Source of the DNA: Halomarinibacterium sedimenti
GTDB taxonomy: Bacteria > Bacteroidota > Bacteroidia > Flavobacteriales > Flavobacteriaceae
DNA: 64,000 bases
Direction of reading: 5' to 3'
Assembly (NCBI RefSeq): GCF_019312585.1
Contig: NZ_JAHWDP010000004.1
Coordinates: forward strand, 1-64,000
A program made the position numbers and the translations under genes. How positions within the stretch are numbered: the stretch's first letter is position 1; the number at the start of each line of letters is the position of its first letter. Below, one piece after another: positions 33,206 through 43,216 of the stretch. Under the pieces are notes generated by a model. That model did not search any database and was not told the origin of the DNA. It was given only the letters and a program-made list of their open reading frames with translations.

Positions 33206-35113
33206 TCACAATGCATTTTCTATAATTTCTTGAACCACTTCGGGGTTTAATAATGTACTGGTATCTCCCAGATTTGAAGTTTCTTTATGTGCAATTTTCC
33301 GAAGGATTCTACGCATAATTTTACCGCTCCGTGTTTTGGGCAGTCCAGAGGTAAACTGAATTTTATCCAGTTTGGCAATTGGCCCAATTTTCTCGGTTAT
33401 GAGTTGATTAATTTCTTTACGAAGGTTACCATGATTTCGTGTTTCTCCTGTTTCTTTTAAAATCACATAGCCGTACAGTGCATTTCCTTTTACATCATGA
33501 GGGAAGCCAACAATAGCACTTTCGGCCACCGCAGGGTGTTCATTGATAGCATCTTCAATGGGAGCGGTCCCTAAATTGTGTCCCGAAACTATAATGACAT
33601 CATCAACTCTCCCGGTAATTCTGTAGTAACCAGTATTGTCTCGCAAGGCTCCATCACCCGTAAAGTACTTGTTTTCAAAAGTTGAAAAATAGGTGTCTTT
33701 ATACCGTTGATGATTTCCCCAAATGGTTCGAGCCATAGAAGGCCAGGGGAATTTAACACAAAGTCTTCCATTAGCAGGATTTCCTTTTATTTCTTCTCCT
33801 GTTTCATCCATTAGGCAAGGCTGAATTCCAGGAAATGGTAAAGTAGCAAACGTTGGAATAGTTGGTGTAACAAAAGGGATGGGTGAAATCATAATACCAC
33901 CAGTTTCAGTTTGCCACCAAGTATCAACAATGGGAGTGTTTCCTTTTCCAATTATATCATCGTACCAATGCCAAGCTTCTTCATTTATAGGTTCTCCCAC
34001 CGTACCCAGAACCTTTAAGCTTGAAAGGTCATACTTTTCAACAAAACTCAAATTTTCTTTTGCCAATGCCCTAATCGCTGTTGGGGCTGTATAAAACTGA
34101 TTCACTTTGTGTTTTTCCACAATTTGCCAAAATCGCCCCCAATCGGGATAATTGGGAACACCTTCAAACATAACAGTTGTGGCACCGTTTGCTAATGGCC
34201 CATATAAAATATAACTATGACCCGTAATCCAACCAATATCTGCAGTACACCAATACACATCTTCTTCACGATATTGAAAAACATTTTTAAAGGTATAGGC
34301 AATGTAAACCATATATCCAGCTGTGGTATGCATCATTCCTTTAGGCATTCCTGTGGAGCCCGAAGTATACAAAATGAATAAAGGATCTTCTGCATCCATC
34401 ACTTCAATAGCACAGTCTTTGTAAGCAGCTTCAATTAATGGTTCGAGCCAAAAATCGCGACCTTCTTTCATCTCAATTTCAGAATGTGTTCGTTGTGCTA
34501 CTAAAACTGTTTCTACACAAGGCGCATCTTTTAAAGCTTCGTCGACAATTACTTTTAAATCGATAGTTTTATTTCCTCGGAAAGATCCATCACTTGTAAT
34601 CACCATATTACATTCGCAATCGTTAATTCTGGTGCGCAATGCAGTGGCTGAAAAACCTGCAAAAACAACACTATGTATAGCCCCAATACGAGCACATGCT
34701 AGAACCGAAATAGCCAATTCGGGAATCATGGGTAAGTAAATACATACGCGGTCTCCTTTTTTTATTCCTTTTTCCTTTAAAACGTTGGCAAACTGACATA
34801 CCCTCTGGTGTAACTGTTTGTAAGTTATATGTTGTGTTTTTTCTTCTGGATTGTTGGGCTCAAAAATGAGAGCTGTTTTGTTACCGCGAGTGGGAAGGTG
34901 CCTATCGATACAATTTTCGGTGATATTGAGTTGGGCGCCTTGAAACCAAGTTACTTTGGGTTTACTAAAATCCCAATCGAGTACTTTATTCCAACGTTTT
35001 CTCCAAATAAAATTTTCTTCGGCGATTTCTTCCCAAAAAGTCTCTGGGTCGCGAATACTTTTTCGATATACTTGAAAATACTCCTCTAAACTTTTAATGT
35101 GATACTGACTCAT
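33206..35113 (-). CDS. acs: Acetyl-CoA synthetase (acetate-CoA ligase)
   Basis: 635 residues. AMP-forming motifs: 'ILYTSGSTGMPKGMMHT' (about 249-265), 'DTWWQTETGG' (about 398-407) and 'SGHNLGTAPIEDAINEHPAV' (about 510-529). 'PKTRSGKIMRRILRKIA' (about 593-609) holds the Lys that is acetylated in Acs enzymes. It activates acetate with ATP and CoA. It lies downstream of the his operon by 57 nt in the same direction with no terminator seen, so some read-through is possible. Confidence 0.96.
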   Translation of the reverse strand: MSQYHIKSLEEYFQVYRKSIRDPETFWEEIAEENFIWRKRWNKVLDWDFSKPKVTWFQGAQLNITENCIDRHLPTRGNKTALIFEPNNPEEKTQHITYKQLHQRVCQFANVLKEKGIKKGDRVCIYLPMIPELAISVLACARIGAIHSVVFAGFSATALRTRINDCECNMVITSDGSFRGNKTIDLKVIVDEALKDAPCVETVLVAQRTHSEIEMKEGRDFWLEPLIEAAYKDCAIEVMDAEDPLFILYTSGSTGMPKGMMHTTAGYMVYIAYTFKNVFQYREEDVYWCTADIGWITGHSYILYGPLANGATTVMFEGVPNYPDWGRFWQIVEKHKVNQFYTAPTAIRALAKENLSFVEKYDLSSLKVLGTVGEPINEEAWHWYDDIIGKGNTPIVDTWWQTETGGIMISPIPFVTPTIPTFATLPFPGIQPCLMDETGEEIKGNPANGRLCVKFPWPSMARTIWGNHQRYKDTYFSTFENKYFTGDGALRDNTGYYRITGRVDDVIIVSGHNLGTAPIEDAINEHPAVAESAIVGFPHDVKGNALYGYVILKETGETRNHGNLRKEINQLITEKIGPIAKLDKIQFTSGLPKTRSGKIMRRILRKIAHKETSNLGDTSTLLNPEVVQEIIENAL

Positions 35114-35170
35114 GAAAGCAAATTTGAAACCGAAAAGTTACAAATTTTCAGCCACTCAGAACACAGCTGT

Positions 35171-35758
35171 CTATTTACTTCTCGATTTCAAAATACTTTC
35201 AATTTCTTCAAAAGAAGTTTCCTTTACTTTCAATAACAACAAAAGATGGTATAACAAGTCCGCAGCTTCATTTTTAAAAAGTTCAGAATTAGAATCCTTC
35301 GATTCTATGATTAATTCTACAGCTTCTTCACCTACTTTTTGAGCTACTTTGTTAATACCTTTTTTTGCCAATTGATAGGTGTATGAATTTTCATTTTTAT
35401 TACTAATTCTTTCGGTAATGGTATCCTCTAAATCATAAATAAAACCTTTTGACCTTGCTTCTCCAAAACAGCTCATTGTGCCTTTGTGACAAGTGGGGCC
35501 AGTAGGCAGAACCTTGATTAAAATGGTGTCTTTATCACAATCAACGTGTATTTTTTTTACAATAAGCTTATTATTGGAAGTTTCTCCTTTGGTCCATAAC
35601 CGCTGTTTGCTTCGGCTAAAAAAAGTAACCAAGCCTGTTTTCCTTGTTTGCTGAAAAGCTTCTTCATTCATATAACCCAACATCAAAACTTGAAGCGTAT
35701 TTACCTGCTGAATGATTACTGGAACTAATCCATTGCCTTTTTCAAAATTTATATTCAT
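35171..35758 (-). CDS. hisIE: Bifunctional phosphoribosyl-AMP cyclohydrolase / phosphoribosyl-ATP pyrophosphohydrolase
   Basis: 195 residues. The HisI half (about 1-110) holds the metal-binding 'HVDCDKD' and '[11 protein letters not shown]' motifs. The HisE half (about 112-195) contains '[13 protein letters not shown]' and '[14 protein letters not shown]'. It carries out the second and third steps of histidine synthesis. It is the last gene of the his operon and overlaps hisF by 4 nt. Confidence 0.95.
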   Translation of the reverse strand: MNINFEKGNGLVPVIIQQVNTLQVLMLGYMNEEAFQQTRKTGLVTFFSRSKQRLWTKGETSNNKLIVKKIHVDCDKDTILIKVLPTGPTCHKGTMSCFGEARSKGFIYDLEDTITERISNKNENSYTYQLAKKGINKVAQKVGEEAVELIIESKDSNSELFKNEAADLLYHLLLLLKVKETSFEEIESILKSRSK

Positions 35759-36507
35759 CGTACTGGAATTTTATCTTTTCTTAATTGATTTTTTAAAGTG
35801 GAAATTTCAATTTCTTTAAAATGAAATATACTTGCTGCAAGCGCCCCTGTAACTTTTGTTTTTTTGAAAACTTCTGAAAAATCTTCAATACTCCCTGCTC
35901 CTCCCGAAGCGATGACAGGGACATTAACCGTTTCAGATATGATGTTTAATAATCGTGTGTCAAACCCTTTTTTAGTTCCGTCAAAACCCATGGACGTAAG
36001 AAGAATTTCACCAGCCCCAAGCGCGACCCCTTTTTTTACCCATTCCAGAGTTTTATGAGATGTTTCTACCTTTCCACCTTGTATAAAAACGAGATCGTTT
36101 GCTCCTATTTCTTTTGAGTCTATTGCCAATACAACACATTGACTTCCAAAAGTTTCCGAAATTTCTTTTAGTAAGATTGGATTTTTTACGGCGGCACTAT
36201 TAATAGAAACTTTATCGGCTCCCGCTTGTAACAATACCGAAACATCTTCAACCGATTTAATACCACCCCCAACTGTAAATGGAATACTCAATAAGGAAGA
36301 CAAATCTTTCACGAGTGGGACTAATGTAGAACGTCTTTCTTCAGAAGCGGAAATATCCAGGAAAACGAGTTCATCGGCACCTTCTTCTTGATATCGTTTT
36401 GCAAGTTCCGCTGGATCACCTGCATCCCTTAACCCTTCAAAATTAATTCCTTTAACCGTGCGACCATTTTTAATATCCAAACAAGGAATGATTCTTTTTT
36501 TTAGCAT
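35755..36507 (-). CDS. hisF: Imidazole glycerol phosphate synthase, cyclase subunit
   Basis: 250 residues. '[16 protein letters not shown]' (about 5-20) carries the first catalytic Asp. '[13 protein letters not shown]' (about 77-89) and '[15 protein letters not shown]' (about 169-183) bind phosphate, and '[13 protein letters not shown]' (about 198-210) closes the barrel. It works with HisH. It overlaps hisA by 7 nt and hisIE by 4 nt. Confidence 0.97.
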   Translation of the reverse strand: MLKKRIIPCLDIKNGRTVKGINFEGLRDAGDPAELAKRYQEEGADELVFLDISASEERRSTLVPLVKDLSSLLSIPFTVGGGIKSVEDVSVLLQAGADKVSINSAAVKNPILLKEISETFGSQCVVLAIDSKEIGANDLVFIQGGKVETSHKTLEWVKKGVALGAGEILLTSMGFDGTKKGFDTRLLNIISETVNVPVIASGGAGSIEDFSEVFKKTKVTGALAASIFHFKEIEISTLKNQLRKDKIPVR

Positions 36508-37214
36508 AATTCCTTCAATTGTTTGAGTGTTATTTTTCCTTCATAAATGGCCTTCCCTACAATGGCTCCATCGCATCCTAAACCTATTAGTTTTTCTAAA
36601 TCTTCTATAGAGGAAACACCTCCACTTGCAATAAGTTTTACTTTTGTTTTTTGAAGAATCTCACGATACAAATTCAATGAAGGTCCACGAAGCATTCCAT
36701 CTTTGTCAATATCGGTACAAATCACTTGTTGAACACCCTTTTCTTCATACTCTTGAATAAACTCCAAAACATCCCAAGTCGATTTCTCAAGCCATCCGAA
36801 GGTGGCTATTTTTCGATTTTTGCAATCGGCACCAAGGATAATTTTTTCGCTCCCAAAGGTTTTAATCCATTGTTCAAAAACGTCTGGTTTTGAGACGGCA
36901 ATACTTCCTCCGGTAATTTGGGATGCACCACAATCAAAGGCCATTTTAACATCGGCATCGCTTTTAAGACCCCCTCCAAAATCTATTTTTAATTGAGTTT
37001 GTGAAGCTAGTTTTTCGAGTATTTTATGATTTACAATTTGTTTTGATTTAGCCCCTTCAAGATCTACTAAATGTAAGTATTGAATGCCAGCATTTTCAAA
37101 TTGCTTGGCTACCTCCAGTGGGTTTTCATTGTATATTTTTTGTGTAGTATAATCTCCTTTACTAAGGCGAACACATTTTCCTTCAATAATATCTATTGCG
37201 GGTATAATTCTCAT
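36501..37214 (-). CDS. hisA: ProFAR isomerase
   Basis: 237 residues. '[21 protein letters not shown]' (about 2-22) holds the catalytic Asp. '[14 protein letters not shown]' (about 76-89) and '[13 protein letters not shown]' (about 193-205) are phosphate-binding barrel motifs; '[13 protein letters not shown]' (about 164-176) supplies the second Asp. It opens the ribose ring of ProFAR in histidine synthesis. It overlaps hisH by 4 nt. Confidence 0.97.
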   Translation of the reverse strand: MRIIPAIDIIEGKCVRLSKGDYTTQKIYNENPLEVAKQFENAGIQYLHLVDLEGAKSKQIVNHKILEKLASQTQLKIDFGGGLKSDADVKMAFDCGASQITGGSIAVSKPDVFEQWIKTFGSEKIILGADCKNRKIATFGWLEKSTWDVLEFIQEYEEKGVQQVICTDIDKDGMLRGPSLNLYREILQKTKVKLIASGGVSSIEDLEKLIGLGCDGAIVGKAIYEGKITLKQLKELC

Positions 37215-37789
37215 AATTCTAAAAAGTTTTTTAATACAGTTTCCCCTATTGAATCCGATTTTTCAGGGTGAAATTGTGTCGCGAAAAAATTATCTTTTTC
37301 TAAGGTGGCACTAAATGGAAGGATATAATTACATACCGATTTTGTGTCTTTGGAAATGGTTGCATAATAGCTATGAACGTAATAGAAATCCTGAAGCGGT
37401 TTTATGCCCTGCATAAGTGTTCCCTGTACTTTGGAGAAATTGTTCCAACCCATATGCGGAATAATATCTTGAGGCGGAAATAATTTTACGATACTTTCAA
37501 AAATTCCCAGACAAGGAGTGTTCCCCTCCTCACTGCGCTTGCACAAAAGTTGAAGCCCAAGGCAAATACCCAATACGGGTTGCTTCAAGGTAGGTATAAA
37601 AGAATCGAGCCCATTTTCTATTAAAAATTTCATTGCAGAACGAGCTTCACCAACACCAGGAATAATAACTTTTTCTGCCTTTAAAAGCTCGTCTCGATTG
37701 AGGGTAATAATAGAAGCATAGCCCAAGCGATTTAAAGCATTTTGCACCGATTTTATATTTCCAGCATTATAATCTAAAATGGCTATCAT
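37211..37789 (-). CDS. hisH: Imidazole glycerol phosphate synthase, glutamine amidotransferase subunit
   Basis: 192 residues. A class I glutaminase: nucleophile Cys in '[12 protein letters not shown]' (about 71-82), and His and Glu in '[13 protein letters not shown]' (about 170-182). '[16 protein letters not shown]' is the usual HisH start. It feeds ammonia to HisF. It overlaps hisB and hisA by 4 nt each. Confidence 0.97.
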   Translation of the reverse strand: MIAILDYNAGNIKSVQNALNRLGYASIITLNRDELLKAEKVIIPGVGEARSAMKFLIENGLDSFIPTLKQPVLGICLGLQLLCKRSEEGNTPCLGIFESIVKLFPPQDIIPHMGWNNFSKVQGTLMQGIKPLQDFYYVHSYYATISKDTKSVCNYILPFSATLEKDNFFATQFHPEKSDSIGETVLKNFLEL

Positions 37790-38877
37790 AGGATTCCTTT
37801 GGTGCTTGGGATGTTGTAATTTTCATTTTTTTGAACCGCCATTTTCAATGCTTTTGCAAACGCTTTAAAAATGGATTCAATTTTGTGATGTTCATTATCA
37901 CCTTCGGCTTTAATGTTGAGGTTGCATTTGGCTGTATCTGTAAATGATTTGAAAAAGTGGAAAAATAATTCGGTAGGTACATCACCAATTTTCTCTCTTT
38001 TAAATGTTGCGTCCCAAACCAACCAAGATCTTCCTCCAAAATCTAAAGCTATTTGTGCCAAACAATCATCCATAGGGAGTAAAAATCCATAGCGTTCTAT
38101 GGCTTTTTTTGAACCCAATGCTTCCAAGAAGGCCTCCCCAAGTGTTAAGGCAGTGTCTTCTATGGTGTGGTGTTCGTCAATTTCAAGGTCACCATTCACC
38201 TTTATTTGTAGGTCAATAGATCCATGCTTAGCGATTTGCTCCAACATGTGATCAAAAAAGCCTAAACCAGTTTTTATACTATTCTTGCCTGTTCCATCTA
38301 GATTCAATGCAACTTCAATTTGTGTTTCTTTTGTGTTTCTTTTAACGAATGCCGTCCTGGGCTTCGCTTTCAAAAACCGATAAATTTCTTCCCAACTTTT
38401 TGTTGCTAGTGCTGTAGCTCTTGCACACTTTTCTCCAAGAAATATGCCTTGTGCTCCCAGATTTTCAGCCAATTCCACATCGGTTTCTCGATCGCCAATG
38501 GCAAACGAATTCTTTAAATCGTAATTTCCAAATAGATACTTCTGCAAAAGCCCTGTTTTAGGTTTACGGGTAGGAGCGTTATCCTCGGGGAAAGATTTAT
38601 CTATTAAAATTTCTTTAAATAGTATCCCTTCATTTTTAAATGTTTCTAGCATTTTGTTGTGTGCGGGCCAGAAGGTTTCTTCAGGAAAAGAGGCTGTTCC
38701 CAAACCGTCTTGATTGGTAATCATCACCAGTTCATAATCCAATTCTTTTACAATTCTGGATAACCATTGAAACACCTCTGGGTAAAACTCTAAAACCTCC
38801 AAACTATCAATTTGCTCGGTGATGGGGGGTTCTATAATTAGTGTGCCGTCTCGGTCTATAAATAGTACTTTTTTCAT
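37786..38877 (-). CDS. hisB: Bifunctional histidinol-phosphatase / imidazoleglycerol-phosphate dehydratase
   Basis: 363 residues, a HisN-HisB fusion. The N-terminal HAD phosphatase (about 1-165) has 'FIDRDGTLI' (about 6-14) and 'ITNQDGLGT'. The C-terminal IGPD part (about 173-363) has '[14 protein letters not shown]', '[16 protein letters not shown]' and '[18 protein letters not shown]', whose His pairs bind Mn. It serves two non-consecutive steps of histidine synthesis. It overlaps hisC and hisH by 4 nt. Confidence 0.97.
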   Translation of the reverse strand: MKKVLFIDRDGTLIIEPPITEQIDSLEVLEFYPEVFQWLSRIVKELDYELVMITNQDGLGTASFPEETFWPAHNKMLETFKNEGILFKEILIDKSFPEDNAPTRKPKTGLLQKYLFGNYDLKNSFAIGDRETDVELAENLGAQGIFLGEKCARATALATKSWEEIYRFLKAKPRTAFVKRNTKETQIEVALNLDGTGKNSIKTGLGFFDHMLEQIAKHGSIDLQIKVNGDLEIDEHHTIEDTALTLGEAFLEALGSKKAIERYGFLLPMDDCLAQIALDFGGRSWLVWDATFKREKIGDVPTELFFHFFKSFTDTAKCNLNIKAEGDNEHHKIESIFKAFAKALKMAVQKNENYNIPSTKGIL

Positions 38878-39896
38878 TGCGTAATTTTTTGGAGGGATTC
38901 GATTAATTTTTTGTTTTCGGAAGGGCTTCCAATAGTAATTCTTAAGGCATTTTTTATTTGTGAACTTCGATTGCGAACAATAATTTTTTCAGATTTTAAT
39001 TTTGTATAAACGTCGTCTGCATTTTCAATTTGAATCAATAAAAAATTGGTTTCTGAAGGAAAGATGCGGAAAATGCCTTTAATTTTTGAAAGCGCCACTT
39101 TAATTTTATCTTTTTCAGAAAGAATTTCTGCTTTGTTGTTTTCGTAAAATGATTTGTTTTTAAGGGCTTTGACAGCTAATTGCTGATTTACTTCACTAAT
39201 GTTATAGGGAGGCTTTATCTTATTGAGATAGTGTATGATTTGATCATTTGCAAAGGCAAAGCCAATACGTAATCCTGCTTGCCCCCAAGCTTTACTTAGG
39301 GTTTGTAAAACCACAAGATTTGCGTATTTATCTAAAATAGTTAGGGAAGATTTCTCTTTTGTAAAGTCAATATAAGCTTCATCCACTACCACGATTCCGT
39401 TGAAATTTTCTAGGATAATTTGTACAGTTTTTAAAGGAATAGAATTGCCTGTAGGATTGTTTGGGGAGCAAATAAAAATAAGCTTTAAAAACGGGTCAAC
39501 TAAACTATTCTTGAGGGCTAATTGATCTATTTCAAAGGATTGGTTCAAAGGAATTTCTAATAATTCTACGTCATTTATTGCCGCCGAGACTTTATACATG
39601 CCATAGGTTGGTGTAAACGTGAGCGCTTTGTCTTTCCCTGGATTACAAAAAATTCGAAATAAAAGATCTATCGCTTCATCACTACCATTTCCTACAAAAA
39701 TATTTTCTATAGGTATTTTTTTAATTTTTGAAACCTCTTCTTTTAATTGATTTTGATACGGATCTGGATACCGATTATAGGCTCCAAAAGGATTTTCGTT
39801 GGCATCTAGGAAAACTCCTTCTTCCCCAGAAAATTCATCTCTTGCACTGGAATAGGGCTGAAGGGCTTGTATGTTTTTCCTTATTAATTGATTCAT
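38874..39896 (-). CDS. hisC: Histidinol-phosphate aminotransferase
   Basis: 340 residues. '[16 protein letters not shown]' (about 31-46) is the fold-type I start. '[15 protein letters not shown]', 'SPNNPTGN' (about 144-151) and '[10 protein letters not shown]' (about 171-180) follow, with the PLP lysine in '[13 protein letters not shown]' (about 200-212). It transfers an amino group from glutamate to imidazole-acetol phosphate. It lies 4 nt after hisD and overlaps hisB by 4 nt. Confidence 0.96.
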   Translation of the reverse strand: MNQLIRKNIQALQPYSSARDEFSGEEGVFLDANENPFGAYNRYPDPYQNQLKEEVSKIKKIPIENIFVGNGSDEAIDLLFRIFCNPGKDKALTFTPTYGMYKVSAAINDVELLEIPLNQSFEIDQLALKNSLVDPFLKLIFICSPNNPTGNSIPLKTVQIILENFNGIVVVDEAYIDFTKEKSSLTILDKYANLVVLQTLSKAWGQAGLRIGFAFANDQIIHYLNKIKPPYNISEVNQQLAVKALKNKSFYENNKAEILSEKDKIKVALSKIKGIFRIFPSETNFLLIQIENADDVYTKLKSEKIIVRNRSSQIKNALRITIGSPSENKKLIESLQKITQ

Positions 39897-39900
39897 ATTA

Positions 39901-41187
39901 TTACGATTTTAAGGCATTTAAACGTATTGTTACGGCATTTTTATGGGCATCTAATCCTTCGGCGGCAGCCATAATTTCTATAACTGGGCCTATTTTTTGA
40001 ATCCCTTTTTTGGTGATTTTCTGAAAGGTGATTTTTTTACAAAAACTATCCACCGAAACACCACTATAATTTTTTGCATACCCATTAGTGGGTAATGTAT
40101 GGTTGGTTCCAGAGGCATAATCACCGGCACTTTCACAGCTATAATTTCCTAGAAAAACCGATCCTGCATTTATGATACTATCGGAATATCTTTCGGCATT
40201 TTTTGAAGCCACGATAAGATGTTCTGGAGCATATTCATTACTAAATTGAAAGCATTCTTCCATTTTTTTAAAAACCACCGAAAAACTATTTTCTAATGCC
40301 TTTTTTGCTATTTCTTTTCGAGGAAATTTTTCGAGTTGAAAGGCTACCATGGTTATTATTTTTTCAATAATGGCTTCATCATTGCTAAGCAAAACCACCT
40401 GACTATCTTCACCGTGTTCGGCTTGGGAAAGTAAATCGGCAGCAACAAAGCTAGGATCACAAGAACGGTCTGCAATTACTAAAACCTCACTGGGGCCCGC
40501 TGGCATATCGATGGTAATTCCTGTTTGCTGGACAAGTTGTTTGGCTTTCGTGACATACTGATTTCCGGGGCCAAAAATTTTATATGCCTTAGGAATGCTT
40601 TCGGTGCCAAATGCCATAGCGGCGATGGCTTGTGCACCTCCCACTTTTACTATCTTTTTTATACCCACCAATTGGGCAGTGAATAAAATTTCCGGAGCAA
40701 TAGTACCGTCTTTTCTGGGAGGTGTACACAAAACAATTTCTTTACACCCAACTAATTTTGCAGGAATACCTAACATTAAAATGGTTGAAAAAAGAGGGGC
40801 GGTTCCTCCAGGGATATAAAGTCCAACTTTTTCGATGGCTACAGATTTTCGCCAGCAAGTCACTCCTTGACGGGTTTTCACTTTTTCTTCTTTAATGAGT
40901 TGTGATTCGTGAAATCTTTTAATATTGGTTTTTGCCTTTTTTATAGCTTTTTTTAATACAGTTGGAACACTAATAGCCGCTTCTTGCATTTCAGCTGGTG
41001 TAACAATTAAAGAATCGAGCTTACATCCTTCAAATTTTTCAGCAAATTCAAGTAAAGCACTATCGCCTTCCTTTTTTACCTTTTCGAGAATTTGAGCCAC
41101 TTTGCTTTCAATTTCTTCTGTTTCCACTTGGGGTCGTTCACAAAGGGAAATCCAAGTATTTTTTGGGGGATTGGTATATTTTTCCAT
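39901..41187 (-). CDS. hisD: Histidinol dehydrogenase
   Basis: 428 residues. 'YIPGGTAPLFSTILML' (about 124-139), 'KVGGAQAIAAMAFGT' (about 182-196), 'DMPAGPSEVLVIAD' (about 229-242) and 'DLLSQAEHGEDSQVVLL' (about 253-269, Zn ligands) are the family signatures. 'EHLIVAS' (about 324-330) carries the catalytic Glu-His. It makes the last two oxidations to histidine with NAD. Its first base overlaps the last base of hisG. Confidence 0.97.
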   Translation of the reverse strand: MEKYTNPPKNTWISLCERPQVETEEIESKVAQILEKVKKEGDSALLEFAEKFEGCKLDSLIVTPAEMQEAAISVPTVLKKAIKKAKTNIKRFHESQLIKEEKVKTRQGVTCWRKSVAIEKVGLYIPGGTAPLFSTILMLGIPAKLVGCKEIVLCTPPRKDGTIAPEILFTAQLVGIKKIVKVGGAQAIAAMAFGTESIPKAYKIFGPGNQYVTKAKQLVQQTGITIDMPAGPSEVLVIADRSCDPSFVAADLLSQAEHGEDSQVVLLSNDEAIIEKIITMVAFQLEKFPRKEIAKKALENSFSVVFKKMEECFQFSNEYAPEHLIVASKNAERYSDSIINAGSVFLGNYSCESAGDYASGTNHTLPTNGYAKNYSGVSVDSFCKKITFQKITKKGIQKIGPVIEIMAAAEGLDAHKNAVTIRLNALKS

Positions 41188-42044
41188 TACAAAATGATTT
41201 TTTCTATAGGAGCGATGAGAATTCCTTCGGCACCTGCATTTTTTAATTCGTCAATGACTTCCCAAAATTGAGTTTCGTCAATAACTGAGTGTAGAGAGCT
41301 CCAACCTTCTATGGCTAAGGGGAGAATGGTTGGGGATTTCATAACAGGAAGAATTTGGCTCACGGCTTCAATTTTATTATTGGGGACATTCATTAGAATG
41401 TATTTTTTGTTTTTCGCTTCGAGCACTGCTTTAATTCGAAAAACAAGTTTATTAAGTATAGCTTCTTTTGCCGAAGGTAATTTTTGTGATTTTGCCAAAA
41501 CGGCTTCAGAAAATAAAATGGTTTCAACTTCTCTCAACCCATTTTTAAAGAGGGTAGATCCCGAACTCACAATGTCACAAATGGCATCTGCCAATCCTAT
41601 GTTAGGAGCAATTTCAACAGATCCTGAGATTAAATGAATTTCTGCTGAAAGCCCTTTTTTGTCCAGATAGTTTTGAAGCGTATTGGGATAGGAAGTAGCA
41701 ATTTTTTTCCCATTTAAAAACTGTAGGGTATATGCTGAAATCTCTTTTGGGACTGCTATAGAAACGCGACATTTTGAAAAGCCAAGTTTCTCTATAATCT
41801 CAATTTGTTTTTGTTTTTCTAATAACAGATTTTCACCTACTATGGCAATATCTGCGACGCCATCTTCCAAATATTGTGGGATATCGCTATTGCGTAAATA
41901 TAAAATCTCAAGAGGAAAATTTTGTGCCGTGACTTTAAGTTGGTCATTTCCGTTTTCGACATTAATTCCACAATCTTTTAATAATTGAAGCGACTGGTCG
42001 TGCAATCTTCCGCTTTTTTGAATAGCTATTTTTAAAATGCTCAT
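41187..42044 (-). CDS. hisG: ATP phosphoribosyltransferase, long form
   Basis: 285 residues, the hexameric long form with a C-terminal regulatory domain (about 212-285, 'YILMNVPNNKIEAVSQILP...') that binds histidine. The catalytic part shows 'IAIQKSGRLHD' (about 6-16), 'DIAIVGENLL' (about 66-75) and the PRPP loop 'DAICDIVSSGSTLFKNGL' (about 153-170). It commits ATP and PRPP to histidine synthesis. It is the first structural gene, 40 nt after an attenuator-like terminator. Confidence 0.97.
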   Translation of the reverse strand: MSILKIAIQKSGRLHDQSLQLLKDCGINVENGNDQLKVTAQNFPLEILYLRNSDIPQYLEDGVADIAIVGENLLLEKQKQIEIIEKLGFSKCRVSIAVPKEISAYTLQFLNGKKIATSYPNTLQNYLDKKGLSAEIHLISGSVEIAPNIGLADAICDIVSSGSTLFKNGLREVETILFSEAVLAKSQKLPSAKEAILNKLVFRIKAVLEAKNKKYILMNVPNNKIEAVSQILPVMKSPTILPLAIEGWSSLHSVIDETQFWEVIDELKNAGAEGILIAPIEKIIL

Positions 42045-42086
42045 TTTATTTTTATTACTGTCTGAGCATACCGAAAGGAAAGAAAA

Positions 42087-42114
42087 AAACCCGTCTGAAT
42101 GCTCAGACGGGTTT
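42087..42114 (-). terminator. Attenuator terminator of the histidine operon
   Basis: Minus-strand AAACCCGTCTGA, GCAT loop, TCAGACGGGTTT, then a T run: a 12-bp perfect stem placed between the His-rich leader peptide and hisG. Its 5' arm can instead pair with TCAGGCG inside the leader reading frame (plus 42153-42159), giving an antiterminator of about 7 bp. Confidence 0.88.
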
Positions 42115-42143
42115 AAGTTTATTTGTGAATTACACGCATATCA

Positions 42144-42203
42144 TTATCTCCTCGCCTGAAAGCCAGTATGAAAATGATGATGATGTAATTGATTTGAATT
42201 CAT
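42144..42203 (-). CDS. hisL: Histidine operon leader peptide
   Basis: 19-residue frame MNSNQLHHHHFHTGFQARR. Four consecutive His codons, a Phe and a further His form the control region. Stalling of the ribosome at His codons when charged tRNA-His is low would leave the segment after them (TTTCAGGCGAGG) free to pair with the 5' arm of the terminator. Normal translation to the stop codon would cover this segment and let the terminator form. It lies 30 nt before the terminator and 100 nt before hisG. The classical design is well known from enteric bacteria; here it is read directly from sequence. Confidence 0.9.
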   Translation of the reverse strand: MNSNQLHHHHFHTGFQARR

Positions 42204-42221
42204 TTCTTATTTTGAATAGGA

Positions 42222-42229
42222 CAAAGCTA
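42222..42229 (-). promoter_or_regulatory. Putative -7 element for the his operon
   Basis: Minus-strand TAGCTTTG (TAnnTTTG), 19 nt before the leader peptide ATG at 42203. The -33 box is not evident. Confidence 0.5.
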
Positions 42230-42266
42230 TAAAACTTTTTTTAATAGAAACCCAGTTGTGAAAATT

Positions 42267-42989
42267 TTATGATTCTTTTTTTACGAAAACCATACAATGT
42301 TGCCAAGGCAGATTTTCGATGTTTTCCTTTAATTGAAATCCAGCAGCTCTCATTTCCTTTATCGCTTGTTTTTCGGTCATTTTATGCACTTTCAAAATAG
42401 GAATCAAAGGATCTTCACCTCGGTATTCGACTAAAAAGATTTTTCCGTTGGGTCGAAGTGCATTTTTAATAGAAGCCATCATTTCCTTCGGAAAACTAAA
42501 TTCGTGATACACATCTACCATTAAAACTTTATCCACTGAATTTTCAGGAAGGTTGGCACTTTTCTCCCCACCTTTTATGAGAGTTACATTTTGGACACCT
42601 TTATTGTTTGCTTTTTTTTGAATTTCATTTAGCATTTCCTCTTGAATATCGACCGCATAGATTTGCCCTTTATTAATCATGGGAGCCATTTTAAAAACAT
42701 GATAACCAGAGCCTGCTCCAATATCGGCGATGACATCGTCGGGTTGAATGTTCATATTTCTAATAAGCGTAGAACTGTTTTCTTCTTTTGCACGTTCTGG
42801 CCGGTCTAGCCATTCCATTCCTTCAAAACCCATCACGTTGGCTATTTCTCTACCCATAAACCATTTTCCAGTTCCGTATGGATTTCCTGCTTCGTATCTA
42901 TATTCTTGTTGTTGATTAATGCTTTGAGAGCCACAGCCTAATAGAAGAAGAGACCCCATTGCAAATCTCAAAAAAAGGAGTTTTTTCAT
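42267..42989 (-). CDS. Exported (lipoprotein) class I SAM-dependent methyltransferase-like protein
   Basis: 240 residues. The N-terminus 'MKKLLFLRFAMGSLLLLGC' looks like a lipoprotein signal with lipobox LLGC. The methyltransferase fold is complete: motif I 'VIADIGAGSGYHVFKMAP' (about 90-107), 'IYAVDIQEEML' (about 113-123) and 'LMVDVYHEF' (about 157-165). The substrate is unknown. A SAM enzyme outside the cytoplasm is odd, since SAM is not expected there; relatives with such signal peptides exist in Bacteroidota. It lies just upstream of the his operon but has its own stop and no link to histidine. Confidence 0.8.
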   Translation of the reverse strand: MKKLLFLRFAMGSLLLLGCGSQSINQQQEYRYEAGNPYGTGKWFMGREIANVMGFEGMEWLDRPERAKEENSSTLIRNMNIQPDDVIADIGAGSGYHVFKMAPMINKGQIYAVDIQEEMLNEIQKKANNKGVQNVTLIKGGEKSANLPENSVDKVLMVDVYHEFSFPKEMMASIKNALRPNGKIFLVEYRGEDPLIPILKVHKMTEKQAIKEMRAAGFQLKENIENLPWQHCMVFVKKES

Positions 42990-43080
42990 ATTAATGGCTT
43001 TTTTTATTGAAGATAAACAAATATTAAATAAAAACGTAAAATATTGAAATACAAAAAGTTGTCTATTAAAAAATCACTTT

Positions 43081-43090
43081 TAAACGTTTA
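43081..43090. promoter_or_regulatory. Short palindrome upstream of ssb
   Basis: TAAACGTTTA, a 10-bp palindrome with the central ACGT seen in the two longer LacI-type sites at 13065 and 22840, but otherwise shorter and AT-rich. It may be chance. It is 35 nt upstream of the ssb -33 box. Confidence 0.25.
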
Positions 43091-43124
43091 CAAACGACAA
43101 TATCCGATAGTAAATGCGTAATAA

Positions 43125-43155
43125 TTTGGTAAAAAAAAAACCTGCCCTATGTTTG
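43125..43155 (+). promoter_or_regulatory. Promoter of ssb with both Bacteroidota elements
   Basis: TTTG at 43125-43128 and TATGTTTG at 43148-43155, separated by 19 nt, a perfect match to the -33 / -7 consensus of this phylum. The mRNA leader to the ATG at 43217 would be about 55 nt. Confidence 0.7.
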
Positions 43156-43216
43156 TCCTGTCGAACTCAACGAAGAGTCGATAGTATTAACTGTTTAACA
43201 ATTAAAATTTAAAATT

